Shown in pieces: positions 44,771 through 57,525 of a DNA stretch of 64,000 nucleotides. The translations under genes were made by a program, and so were the position numbers. The stretch covers positions 1,227,497-1,291,496 of the forward strand of contig JAEQBH010001850.1 of assembly GCA_016808115.1 (NCBI GenBank), written 5' to 3'. This DNA comes from Tetrastigma voinierianum. Taxonomy: Eukaryota; Streptophyta; Magnoliopsida; Vitales; Vitaceae. The number at the start of each line of letters is the position of its first letter. The stretch's first letter is position 1. The notes below the pieces were generated by a model. It was not told the origin of the DNA and searched no databases. It saw only the letters and a program-made list of their open reading frames with translations.

Positions 44771-45830
44771 TGTATTAGGGAAAATGGGGGCCATGGCCCA
44801 TGCATGGCGCACCCACTTAGCCTTGGGGCCTGGCCAGGGCAAATAGATGCGATGGGAAAGAGCATGGAAACCACGACATGCATGTACTGCGGTCGGACCT
44901 GGCAGCCTTAGCGCCTGGAGTGTGCGCAGGTAGCGCAAGAGCGGTGCACGAAGCGGCCTTAAGCGGTGCAGGCAATGCATAGGCACATGCGGCGTATGAG
45001 CCTTGTATGACAACGCGAGGCGCTCAAGCGGTGTGCGGCGGCATCCGGTGGTGCATACTCGGCTACCGCAGGACACTAGCTAATGATGATACATGGCTTG
45101 GATTGAGATGGGGTGCCTTGAAAGACTCACGAGGGCAAGCATGGGAGCGGCACCATCGCTGACAGTAGGAGACGTGCACTAAACAACGATTAGCCCCGAT
45201 TAGTCGGTGGCGCTTAGACAGACGGGGCATGTCGAAGAGCTAGCATAGAGCGGTAACAAATGCAGCAGGTGCCTTGAATAGGCGAGAGGGCGGTTGAAGG
45301 CGAGTTGAAGAAGAAGGCAGGTTGCTATAACTTTGGAAGCAAGACACCACTTCTAGAAGCCTCGGATCATGGGCGGTTGCAGTCCACCCCATAGAGGAGG
45401 TGCGAATGGGGCAAGTGAGTGGATGATAATGGGCAGTTGTGGGCGATTACCCCAAACTGACCCACGTTTTGGGCAGTTGTGGGCGGTTACCCTGACCTGG
45501 CCCACGTTTTGAGTGGCTTATGTAAATCAGACGGATGAGTATAAATCTGATATGAAGGGTTGAGAGATGGGAGAGGGATCTCTGTGAGAGATATGAGAGT
45601 AGTTCCTTTTCTAGTCCCAGGGTTTGTAGGTGCAGAGGCACTGTAGTGGATTTTGGTAGTTTTGTAAATGAAGAGTGAGCATCAATAAAATTGCAGATCC
45701 AGTTCCCTAACCTTGTCTCTTTCTCTTGTATGTTATGTTGTGGGGAAACTTTGAATTAGGTTAGCTAAGTTGGGGGCTTAGCACCACGCATCCTGGTGAA
45801 AAATTTAGAGGGATTTTCAAGGGTGTGACA
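44771..45830 (+). repeat. D LTR3 (right-hand LTR)
   Basis: Starts TGTATTAGGG and ends GGATTTTCAAGGGTGTGACA, the clearest 3' LTR end of the three. AATAAA is kept at about 45686; the TATA position reads TATGTAAAT. The next five bases are ATAGT, but no matching left target duplication can be found because the left end of the array is lost. Confidence 0.75.
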
Positions 45831-48800
45831 ATAGTGATAGTGTGTATGATGGTGCATGGACGTGTGTATGAATGAATGATAGTATTTTTAATATGTACGA
45901 GTATAGGTGGAAACAGGTTGATCTGACCGTAAAGGACAACATGCCAATGTTGGCCAAGTCATTAGGTCCTAATTTTAATCGGACTTATGTTTGACCCAAA
46001 CTAGCTCGATCCTATGCCAAGGCCCAAAGCGAGTGGAGCAGGTCGGAAATAAGTAAAATATTAAAAAATAGAGATTTACAAATTTTTTAAATGTTTATAA
46101 AATGAATTTTATTTAAAATACTTTTAATTTGTTTATGTTATTAAATAAAGATTATATAATAAATTTTTTTATTTTTTTAATATTATCTTATTTTAATTAA
46201 TTTTCATATGAGTATTATTTTATTTTATTAGATAATTGAACTCACTTATTTTGTGTTAAACCACATAACCTTTGTGTCCTAGGACCCTATCCTTCGATTT
46301 GAACTGTTTTCATACATGTCGAAAACATTGTACAATATTTCATGGCGTGATAATCATATGTTGATTAAAAAACTTTGAGGCAAAAGTTTTGACCCATTTC
46401 TTGAGAAAAAGGTTCTGTAATACTGAAACATAAAATATATGCAAATTGATCAAATTCAGCTACTTGGGTTATCAGTCTAAGGTAGAATAAGGTTGTCAGT
46501 CACCCATGTTTAGACTGGTATTTGGGTATCGTATGAAACTCAAATATAATTTAAACACGTTGTGCTTCCACAAGGTGAAATTGGTGTCTTTTTTTAGTTT
46601 TTGTAATTTTAGTTACTTTCTCATTTTTCATGGAGACACGAGATTTTACACATTCTTCTCACAGCTGCTAGGGTGGAACCCTCTTCTGTTAAAGTGTGTA
46701 CTTACCAGGCTAGCCCAGCCCAAGCTTGTTTAGAAATGGGATATGGACTGACCATGAATAATGATAAGCCCAAATAGGCAAATCTCTTGAACAGCTGAAC
46801 CATATTATTATGACAGTGACGAGAATTACTTCAGCAAAGTTTTCGACTCGTATCTTTAAGACATGCCCTAGCGTGATTCAGATGTTGTGTTTATTGAGCT
46901 TGAACCCGTGGCTAGATTAATGATATTTGGGCCTGAGGTTTGCAGCCTTTTCTAGATAATTGGGTATCATTAATTTCGCTAGGGTGCGTGAAGTTAAAAG
47001 TCGAGAAAATCACCGTATAATAATTCTAAAGGGGACTTGAATCAATGACTGTCGGAAACAAACCCCAGAAGTTGAACTAACTATTTCCTTATTCTTACAA
47101 ATGAATTAAACTTTTATTTTTATAATGTGACTAATCCCATAGAGTTTTGAAATTATGAGTTAGGTAAATTCTTCAACGGCCTAATTAAGGACTTGAATCG
47201 GTGATCATAGTAAACCCAAAGTATAACTAAGTAAGCAACCCATTCAGGTTTGAATAATATTAATATGGATATTTACTCGACCATCTTCCACAAAAAGAAG
47301 TTTAAAGGTAAAAGCATATAAACTAAGAAGCCATTTTAATGGGGAAATTTACATATATCATGAAGCCTTGAAGTCATCTCCATAGGTCAAACTCATAATT
47401 GTAACTAATGTCATAATCACAATTTTATAACTGATCATATCGTATCTAGAAGCATATTATTTAATAGTGGTCTCAAGGAAAGAGCAGAAATAATCAAGCC
47501 AGATCTTTTCGTTCAAAAATATAAACATAAAAAGCTTTTAATCACAAAGCACAGTGGCAAAAAATCATAAAAACCCACTCCTTACACTTCCCTTCAAAAC
47601 TTTAGAAGAAAAGAAGTAATTAAAGAAGTCCAAAAACATAACTAGCTTTTTGTTTTTCTACAAGCGAATCAGAACACAGTAACAGATCCGATCTTTGATC
47701 CTCATAGAAATTTTTATCTTACTTTTAAAAGAAAACCATGAAAACTTAGCTGAAGATAGGAAATATAAAGGAGATGTTGGAGCCATTCTAAAGATGAAAT
47801 GGCACTGCATTTGTAGTATATCCGTTTCTAGATAAAGAGGATTAGAAGGTCAAACAACGCCCTATTTCACATTTTATGCCACTAATTTTGCAGGGATGGG
47901 CCTATCAATTTCATTTATGTTTATATATGTATATATAACTGTTTGGTGCTGCTGTCACATCCATCACCAACTCCTTGTATTTATCTTCATCAGTCTACTT
48001 TATTTTATAGCACATGCATGCATTTACACCTTATCAAATTGGATGCCTAATTTTGGGGGGAAATTTGCATGTAATGGGAGTCTAACTTCTAATTCGAGGT
48101 TTAGAGTCAAGTTACTTAACCATTGTATTATAACGTCCCCAAAAAACCTTGTGCCGTGACTTCGTTTCAGGTCTGCCACTCACCAGGACACTAAATCTTA
48201 TTATATAAGCAATTTGATATCAGGAACAGAATTTTTCCAAATTGGGTCCTGAATTGGTCGGCTTTCAGGCCAATGCCATTTCATGATATGCAGTAATCAG
48301 AAATCCATCAGAAGCTCCTCTAGGGGATTTACAATGTGATATTCATGAAAGATCAGATCTTCTCAGTCAAAAAACTGATGCAAGCAGGCTGACAATGAAT
48401 GGATAAGATTACTGGGAATGAATGGGAAGGAAGAAAACCCTCTTTGAGAGGTTTTAGAATAAAATGGTATTGTCCGTGTGATGACACTGATCTTTAATAA
48501 AGAATGAGAAGGAGAGGAGAAAGAAAGTGAAAAAGAAGAAAAAACGATTATCCGTTCAATACTTTGCGACAGACAACATGCATACCCCATCAATTTTGAT
48601 GGCCGTTGAAATGATATCACTTCAATAAAAGCACGGTGGTTGAATGTTGGCCTTTTCTTGTATAAGTTATCTCTATCTTTGATACCATAATTTTGTCACG
48701 TTTTCACAAAGGATGACGTATATATATATATTCATTTTGAAGAAAAAAAAAAGAACAGAAAACTCGAGGAAGAGTCATCTAGTAGTGTGCTTTTGCATGC

Positions 48801-49082
48801 ATGGATATGCATAACTTTAATCTCATGAACAAGTGTAGATTTTCCACTTTTTCACTTGATTAATCTATTAGCCACCATTGTTTTTTTTTTTTTTTTTGCA
48901 TGGTCAACAACAACCTTGGCGGCTAAAATGATTTATTATTAATAAATCTCAGTCTAGCTAGAACATGCATGCAGATAATTACCTTTAAGCCAACTTTTCC
49001 TCTGGTCTTATAGAACTAATGCTGATTGTACGTCTCCTCCATTAAGTACCATGGATGTTTCTAGAATAGTCATGTTCTTGAT
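45831..49082. other. AT-rich intergenic, no gene recognised
   Basis: About 3.2 kb with no domain-bearing frame. Frames at 46506-46733, 47896-48159 and 48363-48620 (minus) lack recognisable motifs, and I see no splice-linked exon series. A poly(T) run is at 48882-48898. Confidence 0.55.
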
Positions 49083-49090
49083 TAGAGCCA

Positions 49091-49241
49091 CTTAGGGACT
49101 GAGCCAGAATTCAATATTACCGGTGGCAAACTTAAGTAATATAATAGGCTTTGGTCCAATTATTTAATATTAAAAAATTTTAGTGGGTAATTTTTTTTAT
49201 CATACATATATATCCCCGGCGGCTTAGGGTGGATCCTCCCC
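49091..49241. mobile_element. hAT-type MITE (151 bp) with 8-bp target duplication
   Basis: Identical TAGAGCCA flanks both sides (49083-49090 and 49242-49249). Imperfect terminal inverted repeats: left AGGGACTGAGCCAG, right (reverse complement) GGGGAGGATCCACC. There is no coding capacity. Duplication length and terminus style point to hAT. Confidence 0.75.
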
Positions 49242-49249
49242 TAGAGCCA

Positions 49250-52200
49250 TGCATATATCTCAAAGTTATACAACAGCTTCTTCTTCATTCATGGCTTTTG
49301 AAATTGGGATTTAGAAACAACCACATTTTGCGTGTTATTCAGAATGTGACCATAGAAAGTAAGATTTTAGTAAGAAAAGGAAGCAAAGTTGAAGGCATAA
49401 AAAAGCAGATAACTTTTCCAGAGGGAGTATGTGTAAGCATTCCACTTTTCCACAGCATCAACATGTGTGTGACTACGCGTAATAGTAATAGTGGGGGTGG
49501 AGATCATGTATGTTACACTGCTATATCTATATCAATCGATCTGGTCCCTTGGAGACACAGAGTTCAGATTTGACACCTTTTCTACGGAAGATTCTTAGTC
49601 AATGCTGTATATTCAGCGAATCAAAGCTACTTTTATACTCTTCTGATTCTTTCAAAAACTTAAAAAAGAAAAGGGGGAGAGCTAGATTTAGTTGTCAGAG
49701 GTTGATTTGGTGGAGAAGGCACTGAAGGCAGGGAAAAAAAAACTCTTTCCAAATTGGAGATTAAGAATAAATTTTTGACTAAAATGGGGGGATTGATAGA
49801 TCATAGATGGGTAGTTGTCGGCAGTTGATTTGGAGAAGAACTCAGAAAAGAGTAAGAGAAAGAAATTGGTGTTGGTTTCTTTATTGGGTCGTCGTTTAAG
49901 AGTGAAGTGTCAAATTTGGTAGAGTGAATGAATATGATCAAATATGGGCCAGATTTGTGAATGTCATACAAATGAGGTGGGTAGGTCCCAAGAGCAGTGC
50001 GTTCCACGCAAGTGTGAGGAGAGTGACGTGGCGAGAACATCAGCCCATCTTCTTTTTTCAGTAGTAGTAGCCTTGGGAATTTGAAAGCAACGTAGGTTTA
50101 CCTTTTGATTTGAAGGTTCCACCTCTTTTACCCAGATTTGCTCAACACCCGGTGGTTCCACTTCATCATCTCCGAGTTTATCATTGAAGGGGTCGTCCTC
50201 ACTCACGACTCCCAGAAAACCAAACCGCCAGCAAAAGGAATGACTTATGAAACGATAAATTAGACTGGCAAGCTATAAATAATCATGATCCTGTTAGGAG
50301 ATTTTGGGCATTCTCGATCATTTATCTACGTGGTCGATTTTTGCTGGCTTATATTCATCATGGCATTTGTCGATGTGGGATAACTCAACAATGTCCCCTT
50401 TACACATTGGACCTTAGGTCGGACGACGATCAGGTTTATAAGATGGAAGTAGGGCTTGTTGATAATATGGGCTCGATCACAGGTGTTAGTGATGCTGGCG
50501 TCTGATGGCCCAGCTCGAGATAAGGTTTTCCCTACGCGTTAATAGCTACGTCAAACTCCTTTGCTTGGAGTGTAGGATAACCATGGTCAGCGGTCTTGAT
50601 AGGTAGCATGCTCAATCGTGTCGATCGGCACGCTCCTTAGCCACCAGTACAAATCTAAAGTGTCGTCGAAAAAACTAAAGCTTGACCAAGATCTGGGCGG
50701 CAAATATCAATCCCGGTGGCGCGTGACGTGCGAGCCTGATGGACCAGCTTGTCGGGTAATGATACATCGACAAAGCCCCTCTTGTGACGTGAACTACATG
50801 ACTGACCACGTAACATTCACAAACCATAAAAGAAGCTAAGTACGAATCTTGAAACACAAAGATCTAGACTAGATCAATCAGGAAACTACTCACGAAATCT
50901 TGGATCTTCAATTATCACTCGTGTTTGTTTTATAATCCAATTCCAATCCAAGGGATTATGATATTTGAAAATTGTTCTTGTTCTTTAAATTTAGTATTTG
51001 TTGTATTTTTCACGTTTTCCTAAACAAAGAAATAAACGGAACCAAATATGTTCTATGCATTTTCTTTGTTCTCATGTTTTTCAAAACAAATTAAAAACAT
51101 TAGGACATGTTTCCCTAAAGTTCATATAAGAAAGAACTTGAAATCAACACCATCGATACCTTTTCTTGAAAAACATAGAAGCATTTTAGGGGTAGGGTGG
51201 TAGGAAACTATGTGTGCGTGAGTATAACCCTTAAGTCATTTTCTCCTACTTATAGTTTTCGAATTACATATTTTATAAAAATATAGAAGTGTATAACTAA
51301 AATATTTTCACTAAAATGTTAACATTTTATGTATCTTTAAATTAATTTTAATGTCTATTTCTAATTACTTTTATGTTTATATAATTAATTTTTTACACAA
51401 TTTTCATTAAACAAGTGATAACAGTTAAAAAATATAATATTTTCTCAAGAAATAAAAAGCAGAAAATGAGTTTCTGTTATCAGATTTTATAGTTTTCGAT
51501 TTTGAATAATATAAAATTATTTAAAATGCAATTATCAAACAGAACTTTAATACTCAACCGCTCACTCACCGTTCTCCTTGGTATAAATCTTAAAAATTTG
51601 AAGACTCCAAACAAAGGAGTTTAACATATAATAAGTACTTTTTCTTTGCCACGTAGACGATGTTTGGTTTATGTCTTTGAAAAGAGTGTAAGCTTAAAGA
51701 AGTCTCCATACATATATGATGTAAAGAACAATTATTTTCTCATTTTGATGTGATAGATTATAATAGTGATCATGCAATATTGCAATAATGTAATCATCTT
51801 GTTTTATTGGAAGGATACCAATGTCTCATAAAATTATGGTAAAAACAAACAGGTATCGCCATCATAACATGAAACAAGTTCCCACTTCACATTACTAAGT
51901 AGTGTCTTATTAAATAACTATTATTCTAGTTAATTTTCTTAGTGTATACCATGATGCTGCATCATGCATGGCCTTCGATTCAGTTTTAGCGTTATGGAAA
52001 ATTTGTGTTAAACAACCAACCCTCTCAAGACATTAAGCTTGTATGATCTCATACCCACCACCTTGTGAATATATAATCAAACATATTAAATTAAGTCTTT
52101 CATAAAATTTCAAATCAATAAATATAGATTAAATTTCAAAATATAGAGAGTGACCCAAACTCATAGATACCATATTAAATAATCAACTCTCCTAAAAACT

Positions 52201-53800
52201 CAAATTTATCAAAATTGGGCTTAATATGAATCATTGAATATCATATCTTTAGCAATTTGCAATAAATTTTAAAACTTGTGATTAAGGACCCTTCTCATTG
52301 TCATACCCGTAGATCCAAATAAACCATGCACGCTTACATCATTCGAAATGATTATGATTTTCTTTGTGAGTGCATTTGATATGATACTGTTTTTTTCTTT
52401 CTTTTATTTCAATTATATATAACAAGATATTTGAATAAAGGGTTGGCATCTAATCCAAATACCTTTTTCCATTTGCGAAAGATCTGATAATGATGAACCA
52501 TAATTAATAATTTAATATCTGCAGTTCCAATTGATTCCCAGGTCCATGTGTTTGTTTCCCGAGAAATGGATGAGAGAAAATATCCTGAACAGAAGATTCA
52601 CAATATAAAAATAAAAAAGGGAAGCCGACAGGTTTTGAGTAATTAGGAATCATGGGTTGTGCAGTTGTGCTCTAAAGATAACATTTGGATAACCAGATTC
52701 TGTTTTTAGGCCAAAGGCCCATTTGATTAAGGCCAGAATCGGTCTTAATTTCTTTCTAAACCTTTTGACATTTTGATCAACTTGTACCCCTCTCTGGGAT
52801 CTGAGATTTCTTCTTTTTCTGAACCAAAACTTTCTCTTAAGTGATTGTATGTATAATTGGCCGGACATCAAAACCTTTAATTTATTATCAGATTATTTGG
52901 AATCTAATTCCAGCAAAAAAGGTTGTCAAAGCCAAACATTGGAAAGCCAAGATTCTTCACTACACGTTTTTTGCTTGGTGGAATTCTACGATGATAAACC
53001 AAAGAGAACCAAGATGCTTTGACCTCAACTAGGTGTACTGCAAAACCCAACCTCCTAATAGACAAGAAATCAGTCGACCTTTGTTTGTCTGGTTGGAAAA
53101 TATTGGTAATCAAAATTCCACCTGTTGGAACCTTTTTCTCCACTTTTTGATTTATGTCACGTATTTATCACAGTTTCAGTCAAATTCTAAATGGTGTCTA
53201 TCTTTGTTAAGGGTTGGACGTTCAAAATTTTATTACATTAGGTCCGAAAATTTTATAGGGAATGCTCAAATTTGGTATTCAATTATAATTCTTCAATCTT
53301 GTTCAATTCTAAAATAGTGGACTCCTATGTAGTTTTTCTTGTTGCTTATTTTCGTTTTCTTTGATACCTTGAGTTTGAATTAAGAAATTATGGATATAGA
53401 ATTCGCAAAGTGCAGAATTATTTATACAATCATCTATACATAAATCATTTTTCATTCATTCCCAAATTACAAATGAATTGGGTGGGGTTGAATAAGAAAT
53501 TCCCTAGTTTATTTTAATTCTTTTATTATATTAAAATTAATATATATTATAAATATATAAGTTATTATATATTTATTATTTTATTTTATTAAAAATTTAT
53601 TATTATAAATTAAAAATAAAAATAATTTAAAATCATATTTTATATAATTGGGATGAAAATAAACAATACCGGAACAGCCCACACAAATAACATTAATACC
53701 ATATCAGTTCTATTAGAGATGTATAGGATGATAACACGAAAAAACCTTTCTTGTTGTCAACCCTAGTAAGTATAGTGAGAGTGAGTTAGTCTAAACATAT
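49250..53800. other. Intergenic, no gene recognised
   Basis: 4.5 kb of mostly AT-rich DNA. Frames at 49229-49573, 49801-50206 (minus), 50618-50839 and 53033-53317 have no recognisable domains. A less AT-rich stretch (50280-50830, with ACGTGGTCGATTT and ATGTGGGATAACTC) looks like an old repeat or LTR fragment, but I could not assign it. It is extremely AT-rich around 53510-53650. Confidence 0.5.
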
Positions 53801-54109
53801 TTGCCTAATAAGCAAAGTTGGGGGCTTTGGTAAATGGTACCCCTCAAATTTGGCATCAGATAAATTATAATCAAATTTTATTCTATTCCACCTCACTGGG
53901 CCCCCATGTTATAAACACCACTGATGCAAAGAAGCTCCCACAAGTTACATCCTCTTTTCCCTCAATCCACCACCTTCCTTCTCAATTCCTCGCATCAAAA
54001 AGTCATAATTTGGTGATCTTGTATCTATGAGCAACCCATTTCCTCATTTCTGTTCCTTTAATGCACCAACTCTTCTTCCATCAATAGATTTCGCATTCAC
54101 CTTCATCAA

Positions 54110-54167
54110 ATGAATTCCGGTTTCTTCGCTCGGTGCTTGGCTTTCGTCTTGATTGTTCGATTCGGAG
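54110..54167 (+). CDS. Thaumatin-like protein, exon 1 (signal peptide)
   Basis: Nineteen codons and one base: a short hydrophobic secretion signal with an Arg near the start. The ATG at 54110 is chosen because the splice to exon 2 keeps the frame (GGA G/GT GTT TCG) and the signal length is normal for the family. Confidence 0.7.
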
Positions 54168-54257
54168 GTAAAAACGGAAAAAGATTTGAAGTTTATGATC
54201 TTGGTTTTATCATTATGACACCATTTTTGATACAGTGAAGGTTTTTATGTCGAACAG
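54168..54257 (+). other. Intron 1 of thaumatin-like gene
   Basis: 90-base intron with GTAAAA donor and GAACAG acceptor, phase 1. A short intron just after the signal peptide is common in this family. Confidence 0.7.
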
Positions 54258-54918
54258 GTGTTTCGGGGACCACATTTTCGATCACAAACAGATGTGATTT
54301 CACAGTATGGCCTGGAATTCTCTCCAATGCGGGCACCTCCAGTTTGGAAACTACCGGATTCGAACTCTCCTCCGGCGGGTCTCGTTCCATTGAAGTTCCG
54401 GTGGGCTGGTCCGGCAGGTTCTGGGGCAGAAGCGGCTGCACGTTCGACATACCGGCCACGGCAGCTGCGACCGGGACTTGCGGCTCCGGCCAGGTGAACT
54501 GCAACGGCGCTGCCGCAATCCCGCCGGCGACTCTAGCCGAGTTCTCAATCGGCGCCGGTGGCCTGCAAGACTTCTACGACGTCAGTCTGGTCGACGGCTA
54601 CAACCTACCGATGATCGTGGAAACGAGCGGCGGCACCGGCGCATGCGCTTCGACCGGCTGCGTCGCCGACTTGAACCGGCAGTGCCCGGCGGAGCTGAGG
54701 GCCAACGACGGCGAAGCTTGTAATAGCGCTTGTGAAGCGTTTGGGACGCCAGGTACTGTTGCAGCGGCAGTATGGATCGCCGACGACATGCTCAAGCCGT
54801 CGGTATACTCGGAGATGTTAAAACGGCTGCGATAATGCGCTTGCACGCACGTGATCCTACCAGTACATTTACATGTGCTGGAGCAAGTCTTTATGATCAT
54901 TCTGCCTTCATTGACAAG

Positions 54919-55832
54919 GTAAGGATTCTAATTTCTAACCTTATTATTTATTCACTTTTTTTTTCTCCATCACTATCTTTTCCATATCAAGTCCAGATCC
55001 TGTGCGTAAATTGCAGATTCTGTCTTCCCTACAGTCCACTTAAAAGACTCCATGGACATTTTTTTTACTTTTTGTGAACTAATTTAGAAACTATATAAAT
55101 AATTAATTGCGTCACTTTCTTTGCCTAATAGCCAAATCAAATTGCATGTAATAATAATTATGAAAATTTTGAACTATATTTCATTCTTTAAGATAATCCA
55201 ATTTATTTATATTATGATCAGCCATATCAATTAAAGGGCATATTCATGGTAGGAAGTTGTAAAGTCTTAATCATTGTTAAAAAGATGAGCTAATGAAACG
55301 TTTCGTATTAGGATGCTTCATGACTTTGATAAAGTAAATAGAAAAAATAGATAAAATAAAATATCATGGTGCATTTGGGTATGGGGGGTGGTATGGATTC
55401 CTTATCCCAAATCACACCCATCAAACCTTATAATAACTACAAATAAAAAATAAAATGCATAATAGATAAAGGCATTCATGTGATGTCACCAATTAAAAAG
55501 TGGTCGTAGCAGTCATGTGCAAGGCACACAGAGCTCTCATACTAATTTGATATTGTAAGCTATAAGGATGAGTGGATCTTTTCCATTGTATTTAATTACT
55601 AGTTTCTTCATGAAATGAACAAGCTCTTGCGGAGCTAACTACCACCAACCGGCGGTGGGCGGTGGGCGGTGGGCGGTGTGGGAGCCATGACTACAACCTT
55701 CTAACAGATCCATTTGCTTACCTAATAAACCTTCAAAAAAAATTTTTTAATAATTTCTTGAAATTTAGATGAACACGTAATTAGGGGATGATGCTAACGT
55801 TTGAATCCTTTTACAACTCTGTTGTTTTACAG
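54919..55832 (+). other. Likely intron 2 of thaumatin-like gene
   Basis: Donor GTAAGG after ACAAG and acceptor TTTTACAG. About 914 bases of AT-rich sequence that carries the GGGCGGT repeat at 55651-55680. The boundary is inferred because the exon 2 frame is broken. Confidence 0.5.
55651..55680 (+). repeat. GGGCGGT heptamer repeat, four units
   Basis: GGCGGTGGGCGGTGGGCGGT continues for four heptamers: three GGG runs and one more nearby, enough for a possible G-quadruplex on the plus strand. It is the only G-rich island in the intron. Confidence 0.85.
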
Positions 55833-56115
55833 TCAGAAATCTTCAAGAGATTCATCTCCGGTGACGACAGGAACTCCTCCGGTATCCGGGTCATCGGCGG
55901 ATAACCCGACGGGGTTCAATGCTCCATGGCTGTCGAACTTCATCAGCAGGGGACTCTTCCGAAGGAATGCTTTCTTCATTACACTGCATTTCTACATTGA
56001 TTGCTTCTGCAATTTCCTTTCTTATTCTCTCTTTTCTTTCTTTATAGTTTCTCTCTCTCCATTCATATATCCAGCTTTAGCCTTTAGCATTGGTGGGTTG
56101 GGATCTGCAACATGA

Positions 56116-57510
56116 TTTAATTTAGACCCCAATTTTCCATGTGCCACATGTATAGGCGATTGAATTTTCATTTAAACCTTCAATTTATATAAATATAAAT
56201 ATATATGTACGTTGGTTTTCCTTTTTTTTTTCTTCAGGTTAGCGTGAGCCAGAATCAAAGGGAAAAGGAAAACTTATATGATATCATTCTCAATATATAT
56301 ATTGAATTTAGAGAAAGAAAGTGTTTGCTTACTGTGAATCTAGTATAATCAATGGTTGCATGAAGAAAGCCTGCCTTTACTAAGGATTAGAAGCCTGGTA
56401 GTAGCAATATGCTCCATCATATCATGTCTTCCCCTTTTTTTTTCTTTTCTTTATATTAAATTTATTCATTAATTTGGTAATTTCTAGGTATCATATTTCG
56501 TTTTCCTTAGAATAAACATTTGAATGACAACCGACCAACCTTAAACTTTGCGCTGACTTCCACCCCACCGCCCTCGGCCTCTAATCATTTTGGCTTCCAT
56601 GTGATTAACTCAATAAATTGTGTTAAGAATCTGCCATGAAAAGATGAAATCAAAACATAGCATTCAAATATTTTACCTTTTTTTTTTTTTGTGTATTTTC
56701 AATGAACTGCAAATATTTGTAAGATTGTGTTTGGTTATTGACAATTACATACTAAAAAAGATTATTATTTTTTTATATTTATTGTATATTGAATTTTTTT
56801 TTAAACAAAATTCAATATAATAAAAAATTAGTTAGAAATATATATATATATTAAAATTATTTGATTTTTATATTAATAAATTTAAAAAACTGTGTTTGAA
56901 ATACTAAATTAAAATAATTTATATGACTTAAATAGTATTTTTCCTTTTGTTTCTTCACTTAGTTTATCAGATTTGAGTTCAATATAAATATTATACTTCT
57001 TTAATGCCTTCTACTTTTTCTATTTATTACATTTTTCTTCTAAAATTTTGAGGAAACTAAACATAACTTAAAACTCAATTTGAAGAATCTTAATTCAATA
57101 TACATATCTATCTTCTTAGCATCCTCCTTTACCTATAACTTATACTCAAATACGGATGAACAGATATTAAAAGGGAGAGAAGAAAGATTAAAAGAAAGGG
57201 AAAAGGTACAAAAACCCCCCTTTAGGTTTTTCCAAATATCTCATTTATATCTCAAACTTTTTTTTATTCAAATAAGCCCTTTCAATTTACTCCCGTAATT
57301 CAAATTAGCCTATATTGTAACTTTGGAAGTTAATGTTGGATTTATGCTCTAGAAGCAATCTAGACCGTTGATCAAGAGCCTTAATCGATAATGGGTGTAG
57401 GATCCCCAATTTGGCGCGTTAAAATGTGATCAATTTAGCGATTATTAAGATACAGAAGGAGCCTATTTATTGGAGCCCAGGTGTTATAAAACCACTAAGA
57501 GGATTAGGTT
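56116..57510. other. AT-rich intergenic, no gene recognised
   Basis: Probable 3' flank of the thaumatin-like gene followed by AT-rich DNA. Frames at 56620-56820 and 57080-57298 are low in information and lack domains. Confidence 0.55.
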
Positions 57511-57517
57511 GCAGGTC

Positions 57518-57525
57518 TATAAATA
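57518..57525 (+). promoter_or_regulatory. Possible TATA box upstream of the MULE gene
   Basis: TATAAATA in GGTCTATAAATACAACGC, about 740 bases before the first readable MULE coding sequence. The distance would require a long leader or a 5' intron, so this is tentative. Confidence 0.35.

Larger units (their letters stand above)
29245..45830 (+). mobile_element. Element D array: three LTRs, two gag-protease internal regions
   Basis: LTR1 (29570-30645), gag/protease 1 (30653-32206), LTR2 (32759-33797), gag/protease 2 (33798-40005, split by B), then LTR3 (44771-45830), all in one orientation. Segments before each LTR match one another and end in a polypurine tract. The 3' untranslated region before LTR1 continues left of E at 16538, so a third internal region once preceded it. 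No RT, RNase H or integrase is readable in either internal region, so the family looks non-autonomous. Such LTR-internal-LTR-internal-LTR arrays are usually explained by unequal recombination between LTRs. Confidence 0.75.
54110..56115 (+). pseudogene. Thaumatin-like protein (PR-5 family), three exons, frameshifted
   Basis: Exon 1 (54110-54167) starts MNSGFFARCLAFVLIV, a signal peptide, and ends at a GTAAAA donor. Exon 2 opens at 54258 after AACAG, in phase, with SGTTFSITNRCDFTVWPG, then VGWSGRFWGRSGC, NCNGAAAIPPATLAEFSIG, DFYDVSLVDGYNLPM, CVADLNRQCP and CNSACEAFGTP: the secreted beta-sandwich fold with conserved cysteines. From about 54735 several single-base shifts scatter the C-terminal motifs over all frames; ATSTFTC-like TSTFTCAG reappears near 54870. 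Exon 2 seems to end at AAG/GTAAGG (54918). A possible exon 3 (55833-56115) encodes a Ser/Thr/Pro-rich stretch and a hydrophobic tail, as in membrane-anchored family members. The TGDC signature segment is also disturbed (reads TGTC). Either a recent pseudogene or a real gene damaged by sequencing indels. Confidence 0.8.

Noticed and set aside
49801..50206. Possible minus-strand gene
   Set aside because: The acidic N-terminal sequence looks protein-like at first, but no domain, conserved exon or homologous copy was recognised and the frame is short.
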